Below, piece after piece: positions 34,701 through 43,400 of a stretch of 64,000 nt of DNA. Source of the DNA: DASUNP01 sp035249305. Its GTDB lineage: Bacteria > Acidobacteriota > Blastocatellia > UBA7656. The DNA is taken from NCBI GenBank assembly GCA_035249305.1, contig DATFGQ010000006.1, positions 9,104 to 73,103 of the forward strand, read 5' to 3'. The notes under the pieces were generated by a model. The model saw nothing but the letters and a program-made list of their open reading frames with translations, was not told the origin of the DNA and did no database searches. A program made the position numbers and the translations under genes. The stretch's first letter is position 1, and each line of letters opens with the position of its first letter.

Positions 34701-35268
34701 CCACGCCCGTCTCTTCTTCTAGATTGTGATTCTGGACTTCGAGGTAATAATTCCCCTTGCCGAGTATGTCTTCGAACTCCTTGGCCTGGCGCGCGGCCTC
34801 GTTGAACTTGTCGGTGAGCAGCAGCGACGACGGCACGCCCGACAAACAGGCCGACAGCGCGACCAGCCCTTCGCTGTGCTCGGAGAGGAGCTCTTTATCG
34901 ATCCGCGGCTTGTAATAGTACCCGCGCGTAAAGGCCATCGAAGAGAGCCTCACGAGGTTGCGGTAGCCCTGGAGGTTTTTGGCGAGCAGGATGATGTGAT
35001 TCATCCCGCGCTCCGCGCCCTCCTCGCCCCTATCGGTGTGCTTGCCCTTAGCGATGTAGGCTTCCATCCCTATGATGGGTTTTATGCCTGAGCCCTTCAT
35101 CTGGTTGTAAAAAGAGATGGCGCCGTACATGTTGCCATGGTCTGTGACGGCGACGGCCCGCATGCCGAGCTCCTGGGCGCGCTGGGCGAGCGGCTTGATC
35201 TGAATCGCCCCATCTAACAGACTGAAATCTGAGTGCAGGTGAAGGTGAACAAAGTCTTTCTCATTCAT
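31765..35268 (-). CDS. dnaE: DNA polymerase III alpha subunit
   Basis: 1167-residue replicative polymerase. Order: PHP domain (HLHLHSDFSLLDGA at the start), palm with catalytic aspartates in MPDIDIDFC (about 410) preceded by GPGRGSAAGSL, thumb and fingers (YRPGPIDSGMVDDFIERRHG), tandem helix-hairpin-helix (GLAAIKGIGQSAVASV), OB fold (VTIGGIVMELNVRTTKKGDRFG) and a C-terminal tau-binding region. Length matches the DnaE1 class. The ATG has no clear Shine-Dalgarno sequence. Three phased TGTGGAAAA sites lie about 230 bp upstream. Confidence 0.97.
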   Translation of the reverse strand: MNEKDFVHLHLHSDFSLLDGAIQIKPLAQRAQELGMRAVAVTDHGNMYGAISFYNQMKGSGIKPIIGMEAYIAKGKHTDRGEEGAERGMNHIILLAKNLQGYRNLVRLSSMAFTRGYYYKPRIDKELLSEHSEGLVALSACLSGVPSSLLLTDKFNEAARQAKEFEDILGKGNYYLEVQNHNLEEETGVVIPGMRELSKKTGIPLAATNDCHYLLREDWRAHDILVCIGAGKTVNEKRGLKYKEGEFYVRSAKEMWLIFGKDMPEALLNTVAIAEMCELQLPSGENHLPNFRVPEGETIDSYFARMSRAGLEERWAAIKDRPDRKCDLDDYKARLEQEITVITKMGFAGYFLIVWDFIRYAKKNSIPVGPGRGSAAGSLVAYSLKITDIDPLQYDLLFERFLNPERVSMPDIDIDFCVRGRQQVIDYVADYYGRDHVSQISTFGTMASKAAIKDVGRALEMPYAEVDKIAKMIPPPVRGRNVSIEDAIKQNPDLKRAIETDQRVREVIEIAKRLEGCSRHSSVHAAGVVISPKPLHELVPVSKTARDEITTQYPMTDLEKTGMLKMDFLALTTLTIIDDCLKSIERETGRQLDLARIPLDDRAALQLFADGRTTAIFQFESDGMRDICRRLKPEGLEDLSALNALYRPGPIDSGMVDDFIERRHGRKKVRYDFPELKEVMGNTLGICVYQEQLMAVFQKLAAYSLGEADLVRRAMGKKKREELDKHKEKFLKQATERGHDRTKLEKLWQSFEGFADYAFNRAHSFSYGYLAYQTAYLKAHYPTHFWAAVLSNELNNTAKVVKYINEARAQGIEILPPDVNASLDNFTASGNAIRFGLAAIKGIGQSAVASVTEARNASGPFRSIFDFTERVDARAVNKRVLESLIRAGAFDSLGQSRARVFAAIDAAIESGQRTQRSRATGQTDLFGSLTSSMPVAEPQLPYAEDWSNQEMLKGEKETLGFYISGHPLQSYDQALSDFANADVDRLQSFNHGAQVTIGGIVMELNVRTTKKGDRFGLFHLEDRFGSVKVVAWPDVFGKAAAIIQADASVLVRGRLEIDDGGSMTIISDEIQSLENIRERSARNIVVRVDGAQIDNDKVDLLHALLDRHRGDCSVTFEVDLPNGMMVRVQPNQFVRVKVTPELTNSIKEILGNCQVELVVQRASSAAN

Positions 35269-35493
35269 TGTTTTTATGAATCGGGAAGCGCCCTTGCGGT
35301 AGGGGAAGCCCGCTCGAAGCCATTATCTATTTGTGCCTGCTGTTATTAGGTCCAACGCTTTTGACGATCAACCATCAGGTGACCACCAATGTCCACGCCG
35401 CGCGACTATAGCACAGCCGCGACGCAAGTGTACACCACAAATTGTGGGGATATTATTGCAATGCGCAATATGTTGGGCGCGCGAAGGATAACC

Positions 35494-35524
35494 TGTGGAA
35501 AATGTGTGGAAAAGCTGTGGAAAA
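35494..35524. promoter_or_regulatory. Three helically phased DnaA-box-like sites upstream of dnaE
   Basis: TGTGGAAAA (complement TTTTCCACA) occurs three times in the same orientation at 35494, 35505 and 35516, an exact 11-bp period. TTTTCCACA is a known relaxed DnaA box form in several phyla. The sites lie in the otherwise gene-free 400-bp gap between dnaE and the AT-rich gene at 35669; nothing else recognisable was found in that gap. Confidence 0.5.
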
Positions 35525-35668
35525 AACAAAGGCTTATAGGATCTGTTATTAGCGCTACCTGCTCCGCGATTCACTTTAGTCGTAATTCAAAAAATTGACA
35601 CCAATCCTAGCTTATGGTATTCAGAGGCAGCTATCCTAATGAGACCTGTAATTAAGGAGGCGAGAATC

Positions 35669-36310
35669 ATGAAGAATACCTATAGGTTTCTATGCGTACT
35701 CATTTTCTTGGTAGGAGTAGATGCTTATTCTCAAGTACAAAATAGTACAACCGAAAATGACAAGGAACCAGCTTTGCCGTTTGTCGCTACCTATGTCCAA
35801 TATAGTGTCTCGCCCGATGGTGTCGTGAACCTTACTGGCTGGTCTACCAGATATGTAAATAGGAATGGGGAATGGAGGATCGTTATGCATGGGCTCAAGA
35901 AGCCCGCAGAGGGTGACTCATCAGAGTCCCCGGTTTTCGCCGGGACCCCTGAAGGGATCATAGGTAAGGCTGGTTCGTATGTGCATAAAGGAAGCGGTAT
36001 CTTTGCTCCTGATAGTGTGAGAGAGGCTTACAGATCACATTCATATTTGAAGAGCCTTCAAACGTTTGCCCGCACTGTTGAAATCGCTGGGGTTAAAGCC
36101 TACGTGCTGAGAGATATGATAAAGGATAGGGAGCCTAACAACTCTTTAGAATGGGCGGAACAAACTTATTCTCCCAGAACAGGGTATAATCCTTTAAAGA
36201 TGGTTTTACATTATAAGGATGGTTCTGAGATGGTTCAGGAGGCGATAAGAATCGATTTTCGAGATGTGCCAGAAGACTTAAATAAAGACCTAAAGAATTT
36301 AAGCAAGTAA
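35669..36310 (+). CDS. AT-rich exported protein of unknown function
   Basis: 213 residues from the ATG 8 nt after AAGGAGG. The signal peptide (YRFLCVLIFLVGVDAYSQ) leads to a mature domain with many aromatic residues (TYVQYSVSPDGVVNLTGWST, RNGEWRIVMHG, TYSPRTGYNPLKMVLHYKDGSEMV). No family recognised, though the layout (YSPxTGxNPLKMVLHYKDG) recalls small acidobacterial exported proteins. Its base composition is far more AT-rich than every neighbour and its codon use differs, suggesting recent acquisition. It lies directly upstream of the sensor kinase gene but is probably transcribed separately. Confidence 0.7.
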   Translation: MKNTYRFLCVLIFLVGVDAYSQVQNSTTENDKEPALPFVATYVQYSVSPDGVVNLTGWSTRYVNRNGEWRIVMHGLKKPAEGDSSESPVFAGTPEGIIGKAGSYVHKGSGIFAPDSVREAYRSHSYLKSLQTFARTVEIAGVKAYVLRDMIKDREPNNSLEWAEQTYSPRTGYNPLKMVLHYKDGSEMVQEAIRIDFRDVPEDLNKDLKNLSK

Positions 36311-36395
36311 GCTTCCGACAGCAATATTTTTCCGTCTCACCCTCATTCTTCATTGATTAAAACGCCCGAGGTAAGATAAGAATAGCATCTCCCGT

Positions 36396-39300
36396 ATGCA
36401 ACGATACAATCGGGCAGCAGAATTTATACGTCAGCCTGAAGCTTGCCGCGTCTCGCTTAGGGTCCTGTTACCGGCCCTGCTCGCGGTTATCCTTGCCGCC
36501 GAGGCGCGGGGCGAGCGTCTGCCCGTGAAATCATACGGGCTGGCCGATGGCCTGCCTCATGAGACGGTCAGGCGCATCATCCAAGACACTCATGGTTTTA
36601 TCTGGTTCTGCACGCCGGCGGGAGTGAGTCGATTTGATGGCTATCGGTTCACTAATTATGGGGCTAACGATGGGCTGACAATCGTTTCGACAAACGATCT
36701 GATCGAAACTCGCAGGGGAGTTTATTGGGTAGCCACCAACGGGGGCGGAGTGTGCAGGCTCAACCCGCGGCCTGAAGCAAACTCCCGATTCACGGTTTAC
36801 CGGGTCGGCGGCGAGCCCGAGACAAATCGCGTCAACGTTCTTTACGAGGACCGCGCGGGGCGGCTCTGGGCGGGGACCGATGCGGGGCTGTTCGTCCTCG
36901 ATGAAGAGGAGGGCGAGTTCGTCCGAGTGAGTCTTCAAATCGAAGGGCAACAAGACCGCTTGGTGCAGGTTTGGGCCTTCGTCGAAGACCGCGACGGCAG
37001 CCTGTGGATAGGCAGCGGGGCAGGATTGACCAGGCGAATGCCCGACGGCCGGCTTCTTAACTACTCCGTTCAAGTAAATGAGAGGCGCAACAGCGTGTAC
37101 GCGCTGCTGCTTGACCCTGATGAAAGGCTATGGCTGGGCACCAGGCAGGGCCTGATCGTGCTTAGGCCCGAACCGCTTTCGGGAGCGGCGGCGAGGAGAT
37201 TCCCCTGGAGGCAATTGGACCGAAGCGGCGCAAGCCCAAAAGCACAAAGCGCGTTTCGCCCGCTGCCCGACAACCCCGGCGACGCATGCCTCTACACCGC
37301 CTCGGACGGAATGGGCGGCGGCGACGTGCGAATGCTGCATAGATCCGCCGACGGCGTCGTTCGCATTTGCGGGCCTGAGAGCGGGCTGACTGAATTCAGC
37401 GGCGGAGGTTTCCGTCACTACACGACTGCGCACGGCCTTAGTGACGAATCAATGCTCTCCGTTCTCGAAGACCGTGACGGCAACCTGTGGATGGGCACAA
37501 ACAGCAGCGGCGCGATGAAGCTCACCCGGAACGGGTTGATAACTTATGACAAGGCCGACGGGCTCGGCCACCAGACAATCACTGCAATCTTTGAGAACCC
37601 CGCGGCCGAGCTTTACGTGACAACCGGGTCATCATACATAAACAGGTTTGAAGGCAAGCGCTTCACCAGCGTGCGGCCGAACCTGCCTCAGCAAATCCCC
37701 GATTTTCGCAGCGCGCTCCTGGACCGCGCGGGCGAGTGGTGGGTCGCCACGCGCGAAGGGCTGTTCAGGTTTCCCAGGACAAAGCGGCTTGAGCAGCTCG
37801 CGCAGGCGCAGCCGATAGCTTTCTACACAAAGAAAGACGGGCTGGCCGAGGATAACGTCACTTACCTGTTTGAAGACTCGCGCGGCGACATATGGATAGC
37901 AAGCTGGTCGCCCGCCGAAGAAGTGCTGACGCGATGGGACCGCGCAAGCGGAAAGTTCCACCGCTACTCCGATCGCGACGGGCTGCCTCCTTTCAACCCC
38001 GCGTTCACCTTTTGCGAGGACGCTGAAAAGAATCTGTGGATCGGCTTTCGCAACGGCGGGCTGGCGCGATACCGCGGCGGGCGCTTCCGCACTTTTACCG
38101 AGGACGATGGCTTGCCCGCCACTACGATCACCAGGATGCTTCCAACCCAACCGGGACGGCTATGGCTCACCACGGGAGCAGGCGGGTTAATCCGCATCGA
38201 CGATGCGTCGGCAGACGATTTAAACCTGGCCGTGTACACGACCGATGAAGGGCTTTCGAGTAATCACCATTACTGCTTGACGGACGACGACCGGGGGCGC
38301 ATCTACATCGCGGTGCCGCTCGGCATAGACCGGCTGGACCCGGCCAGCGGCGAGGTCAAGCGATACACGGTTGCCGACGGCTTTCCCGGCTTGCCTCGGG
38401 CCGCGCACCGCGACCGTAATGGCGCGCTATGGTTCGGCACGTCGAAAGGGTTAGTGAGGTTGATTCCAGGGCCTGAGCGGCCCACGTCGCCGTCGCCCGT
38501 GTTCATCAGCGGGGTGCGCGTCGCCGGAGTCCCGCAAGCAGTCTCGGATTTCGGCGAAGCCAACGTGCCGGAACTAGAGCTTGAGCCGGAGCAGGGCGAG
38601 ATTCAGATAGACTTTTTTGCGATCAGCTTCGCGGCGGGCGAGTCCCTTCAATACCAGTACAAGATCGAAGGGACGAACCAGGATTGGAGCGCGCCGACAC
38701 AGCAGCGCACCGTCAACCTCAGCCTTTCGCCCGGCAGCTACCGTTTTCTTGTGCGGGAAGTCCGCGCGGGCGGCGGCCTCAGCCCCGCGCCCGCTTCCGT
38801 CTCGTTCAAAATCCTTAGACCGCTGTGGCAGCGGTGGTGGTTCATAGCGATGGCCGCCGCTTTATTGTCGCTCGCGGCCTACACGTTTTATCGCTATAAG
38901 GTCGCCAGGCTCGTTGAGCTTGAGCGGGTGAGGACGCGCATAGCGACCGATCTCCACGACGACATAGGCTCGAACCTGTCGCTCATCGCGATGGTGAGCG
39001 AGGTCGCAAAGGCTCAGGCGCCCGGCGACAGCCCTGAGATAATCGAACGGCTCGCGCTGGTGGCGAGGACATCGCGCCAGTCTGTCGACGCGATGAGCGA
39101 CATAGTCTGGGCCGTCAACCCCAAGCGCGATCACCTGCACGACCTGACGGAAAGGATGCGGCGGTTCGCCAGCGACACGTTCACCGCGCGTGACATCGAG
39201 TTTCAATTCTCTGCGCCAGGCGCTAGCCAGGACATCAAGCTCGGGGCGGACCTCCGCCGCCAGGTCTACATGGTTTTCAAAGAGGGCGTCAACAACATCG

Positions 39301-39533
39301 CAAAGCACTCGGATTGCACCCAGGCCGTCGTCGAGCTTGGGATAAAAAGCGGCCACCTGATTCTCAAGTTAAGTGATAACGGGAAGGGGTTCGACTTCGA
39401 TGACGCGAGCAACGGGTACGGGGGCAACGGGCTGGCGAGCATGCGCCGCCGGGCCGAGTCGGTCGGCGGCCGGATCGAGATCGTCTCCAGCCGGGGCGCG
39501 GGCACGGCGATCACTCTCAAAGTCCGCGTGTGA
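36396..39533 (+). CDS. Sensor histidine kinase with two-component-regulator propeller (YYY) sensor
   Basis: 1045 residues. A signal/anchor segment (about 19-36) precedes a periplasmic sensor made of beta-propeller repeats (about 40-700) with recurring LWIGT/NLWMGT, DGLP and YTxxDGL units (Reg_prop). A Y_Y_Y domain follows (about 730-805: FAAGESLQYQYKIEGTNQDW). TM helix at about 812-832 (WWFIAMAAALLSLAAYTFYR). The kinase is of the NarX/DesK type (HisKA_3): phospho-acceptor His in RIATDLHDDIGSNLSLI (about 853), N box FKEGVNNIAKHS, G boxes DNGKGFDFDD and GYGGNGLASMRRRAE. The response regulator starts 87 nt downstream. No receiver or AraC domain is fused, unlike the Bacteroides hybrid versions. 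Confidence 0.93.
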   Translation: MQRYNRAAEFIRQPEACRVSLRVLLPALLAVILAAEARGERLPVKSYGLADGLPHETVRRIIQDTHGFIWFCTPAGVSRFDGYRFTNYGANDGLTIVSTNDLIETRRGVYWVATNGGGVCRLNPRPEANSRFTVYRVGGEPETNRVNVLYEDRAGRLWAGTDAGLFVLDEEEGEFVRVSLQIEGQQDRLVQVWAFVEDRDGSLWIGSGAGLTRRMPDGRLLNYSVQVNERRNSVYALLLDPDERLWLGTRQGLIVLRPEPLSGAAARRFPWRQLDRSGASPKAQSAFRPLPDNPGDACLYTASDGMGGGDVRMLHRSADGVVRICGPESGLTEFSGGGFRHYTTAHGLSDESMLSVLEDRDGNLWMGTNSSGAMKLTRNGLITYDKADGLGHQTITAIFENPAAELYVTTGSSYINRFEGKRFTSVRPNLPQQIPDFRSALLDRAGEWWVATREGLFRFPRTKRLEQLAQAQPIAFYTKKDGLAEDNVTYLFEDSRGDIWIASWSPAEEVLTRWDRASGKFHRYSDRDGLPPFNPAFTFCEDAEKNLWIGFRNGGLARYRGGRFRTFTEDDGLPATTITRMLPTQPGRLWLTTGAGGLIRIDDASADDLNLAVYTTDEGLSSNHHYCLTDDDRGRIYIAVPLGIDRLDPASGEVKRYTVADGFPGLPRAAHRDRNGALWFGTSKGLVRLIPGPERPTSPSPVFISGVRVAGVPQAVSDFGEANVPELELEPEQGEIQIDFFAISFAAGESLQYQYKIEGTNQDWSAPTQQRTVNLSLSPGSYRFLVREVRAGGGLSPAPASVSFKILRPLWQRWWFIAMAAALLSLAAYTFYRYKVARLVELERVRTRIATDLHDDIGSNLSLIAMVSEVAKAQAPGDSPEIIERLALVARTSRQSVDAMSDIVWAVNPKRDHLHDLTERMRRFASDTFTARDIEFQFSAPGASQDIKLGADLRRQVYMVFKEGVNNIAKHSDCTQAVVELGIKSGHLILKLSDNGKGFDFDDASNGYGGNGLASMRRRAESVGGRIEIVSSRGAGTAITLKVRV

Positions 39534-39535
39534 GA

Positions 39536-39557
39536 TCACTATGAAAACTCATAGTGA
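39536..39557. promoter_or_regulatory. Palindromic operator upstream of the response regulator
   Basis: Perfect inverted repeat TCACTATG-N6-CATAGTGA, starting 2 nt after the kinase stop and ending 63 nt before the regulator's ATG. A candidate -10 (TAATTT, 39578-39583) begins 20 nt beyond, so the palindrome covers the -35 position. A second copy matching at 16 of 22 positions precedes the Tc-A-like gene. As an alternative it could be a weak hairpin terminator of the kinase mRNA. Confidence 0.6.
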
Positions 39558-39620
39558 CGCCCGCGAGCGATCTGGTGTAATTTAGGCGCGAGCGGAATCC
39601 CGTAGCAGAGGTCTGGAATT

Positions 39621-40301
39621 ATGACAAACGAGATCAATCAAGAGGGAAAGCCTTCTTCGCCCGCGCAGGTCGTCAAGGTGGCGATCATCGAAGACCACAG
39701 GGAGCTGCGCGAGTGCCTGGCCTTCCTGATCGGCGGTACGGAAGGCTATCGCTGCACAGGGAATTACCGCTCGATGGAAGAAGCGTTACAACGTATTCCC
39801 GCCGACTTGCCCGACGTAGTTCTATCCGACATAGGGCTGCCGGGTATGAGCGGCATCGACGGCGTCAGGATTTTGAAAGAGCGCCATCCTAACCTGTTGA
39901 TCCTGATGCTTTCGGTTTATGACGACGACGACCGCATCTTCGACGCGCTGTGCGCGGGCGCGTCGGGCTATCTGTTGAAGAAGACGCCGCCGGCCCGTCT
40001 GCTCGACAGCTTGAAGGAGGCCGTAGCGGGCGGCGCTCCGATGTCGCCCGAAGTGGCGCGGCGCGTGATCACACTGTTCCGCGACATCCGCCCGCCCGAA
40101 AGGGTCGATTACAACCTGACGCCGCACGAGACGCGACTGCTGAAGCTGCTGGTCGAAGGCCATAACTACAAGACCGCGGCCTCGACGCTGGGCGTCACAA
40201 CGGCGACCATATCCTTCCACTTGCAACGCATATACGAGAAGCTTCAAGTACACTCGAAGTCCGAAGCCGTCTCGAAGGCGCTTCGCAACCGGCTGGTCTG
40301 A
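39621..40301 (+). CDS. NarL/LuxR-family response regulator
   Basis: 226 residues. Receiver domain (about 18-135): acidic pair in AIIEDHREL, phospho-acceptor Asp70 in VVLSDIGLPGMSG, the T/S position in ILMLSVYDDDD, and Lys in LKKTPPARLL. The LuxR-type helix-turn-helix (about 158-222) reads LTPHETRLLKLLVEGHNYKTAASTLGV and ISFHLQRIYEKLQVHSKSEAV. It pairs with the HisKA_3 kinase just upstream, the usual partner type. Binding to the two palindromes at 39536 and 40342 is proposed, which would make it autoregulatory and the activator of the Tc-A-like gene. Confidence 0.94.
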   Translation: MTNEINQEGKPSSPAQVVKVAIIEDHRELRECLAFLIGGTEGYRCTGNYRSMEEALQRIPADLPDVVLSDIGLPGMSGIDGVRILKERHPNLLILMLSVYDDDDRIFDALCAGASGYLLKKTPPARLLDSLKEAVAGGAPMSPEVARRVITLFRDIRPPERVDYNLTPHETRLLKLLVEGHNYKTAASTLGVTTATISFHLQRIYEKLQVHSKSEAVSKALRNRLV

Positions 40302-40341
40302 TCTCTCCCGCGGCTTAGAAGCTCAACTTTTATCGATCACA

Positions 40342-40363
40342 TTACTATGAATTCGTATGGTGA
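40342..40363. promoter_or_regulatory. Palindromic operator upstream of the Tc-A-like gene
   Basis: Imperfect inverted repeat TTACTATG-N6-TATGGTGA, matching the 39536-39557 site at 16 of 22 positions and ending 66 nt before the start codon. A -10-like TAGATAAT (40381-40388) lies 17-20 nt beyond it, the same geometry as at the first site. Confidence 0.6.
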
Positions 40364-40429
40364 CTCTCCGTCTGCGGTTGTAGATAATCTGCGCCGTCAG
40401 TTACCACTAGAATTTTTAAGGAGGCTATT

Positions 40430-43400
40430 ATGAGCGAGTCTATGATCATTGATGAAGTGGAGCAGGCGGAGAGCGGGGAAGAGGCCCAATCACCGCGGGA
40501 AATGTCAGCAGCCCCGGCCTCATCGGGCGGTCGGGCCTCAGCGCCGCTTGCCGGTGCGGTAATCAATTCCGCCAACCACCACCCTGTCTCGGGCGTGCGC
40601 GTCAAGGCTTACTTCCGCGCGTCATCAGACAGGGGGGGCGCGGAATTCCTTCTGGGGCAGGCCACGACCGGCGGGGATGGCCGCTTCAGCCTTAGGTTTG
40701 AAGAGACGGCCAAGGTGCATCAATGTCTCGATCTCTTGCGGCAGGGACACGGGGCGATATGTGTATTAAAGGTGGAGGGCGCGACGGGCGGCCTGCTGTT
40801 CACCTCGAAGCCCATCTCAGTCACAAGTCACACGCCCGTCACGCTGTCTATACAGCTTGCGACCAGGGGTGTTACGGCCTCGCTGTGGGCCGAGGTCGGC
40901 AGGCGGTTGGAGGAAGGACGAGTCTCCCGACTGCACGAGCTTGCGCGGCAGCTCGGCGGCGTAAGGGCAGAGCAGTCGCTGTTCGGCGATTGGGACGTGG
41001 AGACGCGCCATGCCCTTTTGGCCGAGCTGGAGCAAGCCTTCCTCGACCCCAGAGGCGTGTTGCGCGCCATCGCCCCGCTGCCCAGTTTCGCCACCCTGCA
41101 TAAGCAGGCCGCGCGGGCGAATTACGAGATGGTGATCGCCAATAGTCTGGAAGTCGCCGACGTCGGCACGGCCTGGGCCGAGCTGAGCGGCAAGGTCGAA
41201 TGTTTCGCCAGCCTGTACGATGTCGATTGGGTGATCGATATATCCGAATTCTCTAATGGCCAGCCCGGCCCTGCCATAACCAAGTACCAGGGCGAGTATG
41301 TCGAAGTAGGCGTTACGAACATCGAGTACTACCAGGGCGACCGCGTCAAATATCGCAACTACCTGAGGGCCATATATACAGGCGGCACGGACGCGCAGCA
41401 TTACCAGTCACATAAGCAGAAGCTTGAGCAGCGGTTCCATCAGGACTTCGCCACTGTAGACGACTGGCAGCAGCCGGCCAACAAGGTGTTGATCCCGATC
41501 TTGAAGACGATATTGACCGCCCCGAAAGGCAATGGCTACGGGTTCGCCATCAGTAATGCGGACATCCCGTCGCAGGGGGAGAAGACCTATCGCGAGTATC
41601 TGGACGAGCTGATCGCTTTAACGGGGCACTCGGCGCGCGAGCTTGGCCTGCGTTACCGCCTCAACCTGGAGCGCCCCGACAGCGCGCTCTCAAGCCCCGT
41701 CTCGGAGAATATCGCGACGTTACAAGGCTTCTACCGCGACTGGTTCCACTCCGTTACTGACCCCTACCCCGTTCTCCAGATCGGCCAGGTCAAGTACGCG
41801 CCTTTCTTCATGCAGTACGACGAATGGGCGCGATTCAACGAGGTCACATACGCGGAGAACAGCTATCAGATCATGACCGACTTCAGCACCGGCGTCGATC
41901 CATCGGCGAGAGAGCATGCCAAGACCAAGAACGAATGGATCGCGGCGTTGATCGAATTGGAAAAGATGATGTCGCACGGTCAGCAGCAGTTCGCGCTCGG
42001 GCAATACCCCACCGCGCGCGAAACCTACCTGGCCGCCGTTGAGATGGCCTACGCTGCGATGGACTATTACCTTAAGCAATCGGCCTGGGTCAGCAGCGAC
42101 AAGCTGAAGGATTCGGCGCAGGGTGAGATCGCGTTGCTTCCCATCGAAAGCTATTATGCCCCTGCCCACGTGAATGATTATGACAATTTCGACACCTGGT
42201 TCAGCAGCGAGCGATGGCAACTGCGGCTGCGCCTGATCCACCTCATCGCCTATGTGCTGCCGGTCTGCCAGGGTGACATTGCCTTCGCGATGGGCGACTA
42301 CCCGGCAGCGGCTAAGCATTACGCCGCGGCCACGCGCTTCCGAGTCAGCCGGGCCGACCTCGGCGCACCGGCGTACGATCCGACTTCTAATAGTCCTGCT
42401 GGCCTGGAGATACCCGTCATCAACATGAACGACGAATGCGCGCACCTCGACGGTAGTCTTCCATACTCTTTCGACCCGACCATGTTCTTCAACACGACTG
42501 CGACAATCACGGAGCAAGAGGAGAATGATCCCCTCTGGCGGTTGTTCGAGATGACGAGCTGGTCCGACGGAGGATACTACGCGGATATCGCCGGGGAGTT
42601 GCGCACCCAGACCCTTAAGCAGTTCTGCAAATTGCGGCATGGCAACGCGCTGCTGGAGTGGGCCGACGCGCTCTACCGCACGGACGACCCGGCGAGCATC
42701 GCGCGTGCGCGGGAGCTTTACAAGGCCGTCTTATCGCTGCACGGCGCACTCGTGCCGGTCAGTCCCAACTGGACGAATTTCACCTACGTCCCTTACGTAA
42801 ACCAGAACGAGAACCCCGCGCTCAAATCGCAGAAGGCCCGCGCGCGGCGCGGCTTCGCACAGATCGAGATGGATTTGAACTACTACGGCGTGCATCGCGA
42901 TTTCGTCCCCGCCCTTCGCTACCGCGCGCTGAAGGACGCCGCCGACCGTTGCGCGGCGACGGCCAAGGCCGCGCAGCAGGACTTCCTCGCCTACCTGGGC
43001 CGCGTCGAAGACGCGATCCGCGACGGGCTGGTCACGACCAACATGCTCAAGAAGGCGACGCTACAAATCAAGATAGCCGATCAGCAGGTGAAGGTGGCCG
43101 AGAGCGGCGTGATGCTTGCCGAGCATCAGGTCGAGCAGGTCGAGGCGGCCATCGAGGCCAAGAAGGCCGAGATCAAAGACCACAACAGCGGCTGGACGGC
43201 GCTCGGCGATTGGGTCGGCGGGATGGTAGGCGCCATTACGGACCTGCCATCGTTCCTCACCGACGACGTCAAGAAAGATGCTCCGGGAATTGTCTCCGCA
43301 GATCTCGGTATCTCCACAGGGACTGCTGCCGGAGGCGGCGCGGCCACCTCGGCGTTGGGTGCGACGGGCACGATGCTGGGAGCGGTGGGCCTGTATGTCT

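Noticed and set aside
35389..35598. Small reading frame of 69 codons between dnaE and the AT-rich gene
   Set aside because: No ribosome binding site, low-quality composition, and it overlaps the DnaA-box-like triplet.
35269..35668. Chromosome origin of replication
   Set aside because: DnaA-like boxes are present, but there is no dnaA, dnaN, gyrB or clear AT-rich unwinding element; kept only as a regulatory cluster.
39536..39557. Palindrome as the intrinsic terminator of the kinase gene
   Set aside because: The 8-bp AT-rich stem has no following T tract, and a matching palindrome recurs at the same distance from another start codon; an operator fits better, though not proven.
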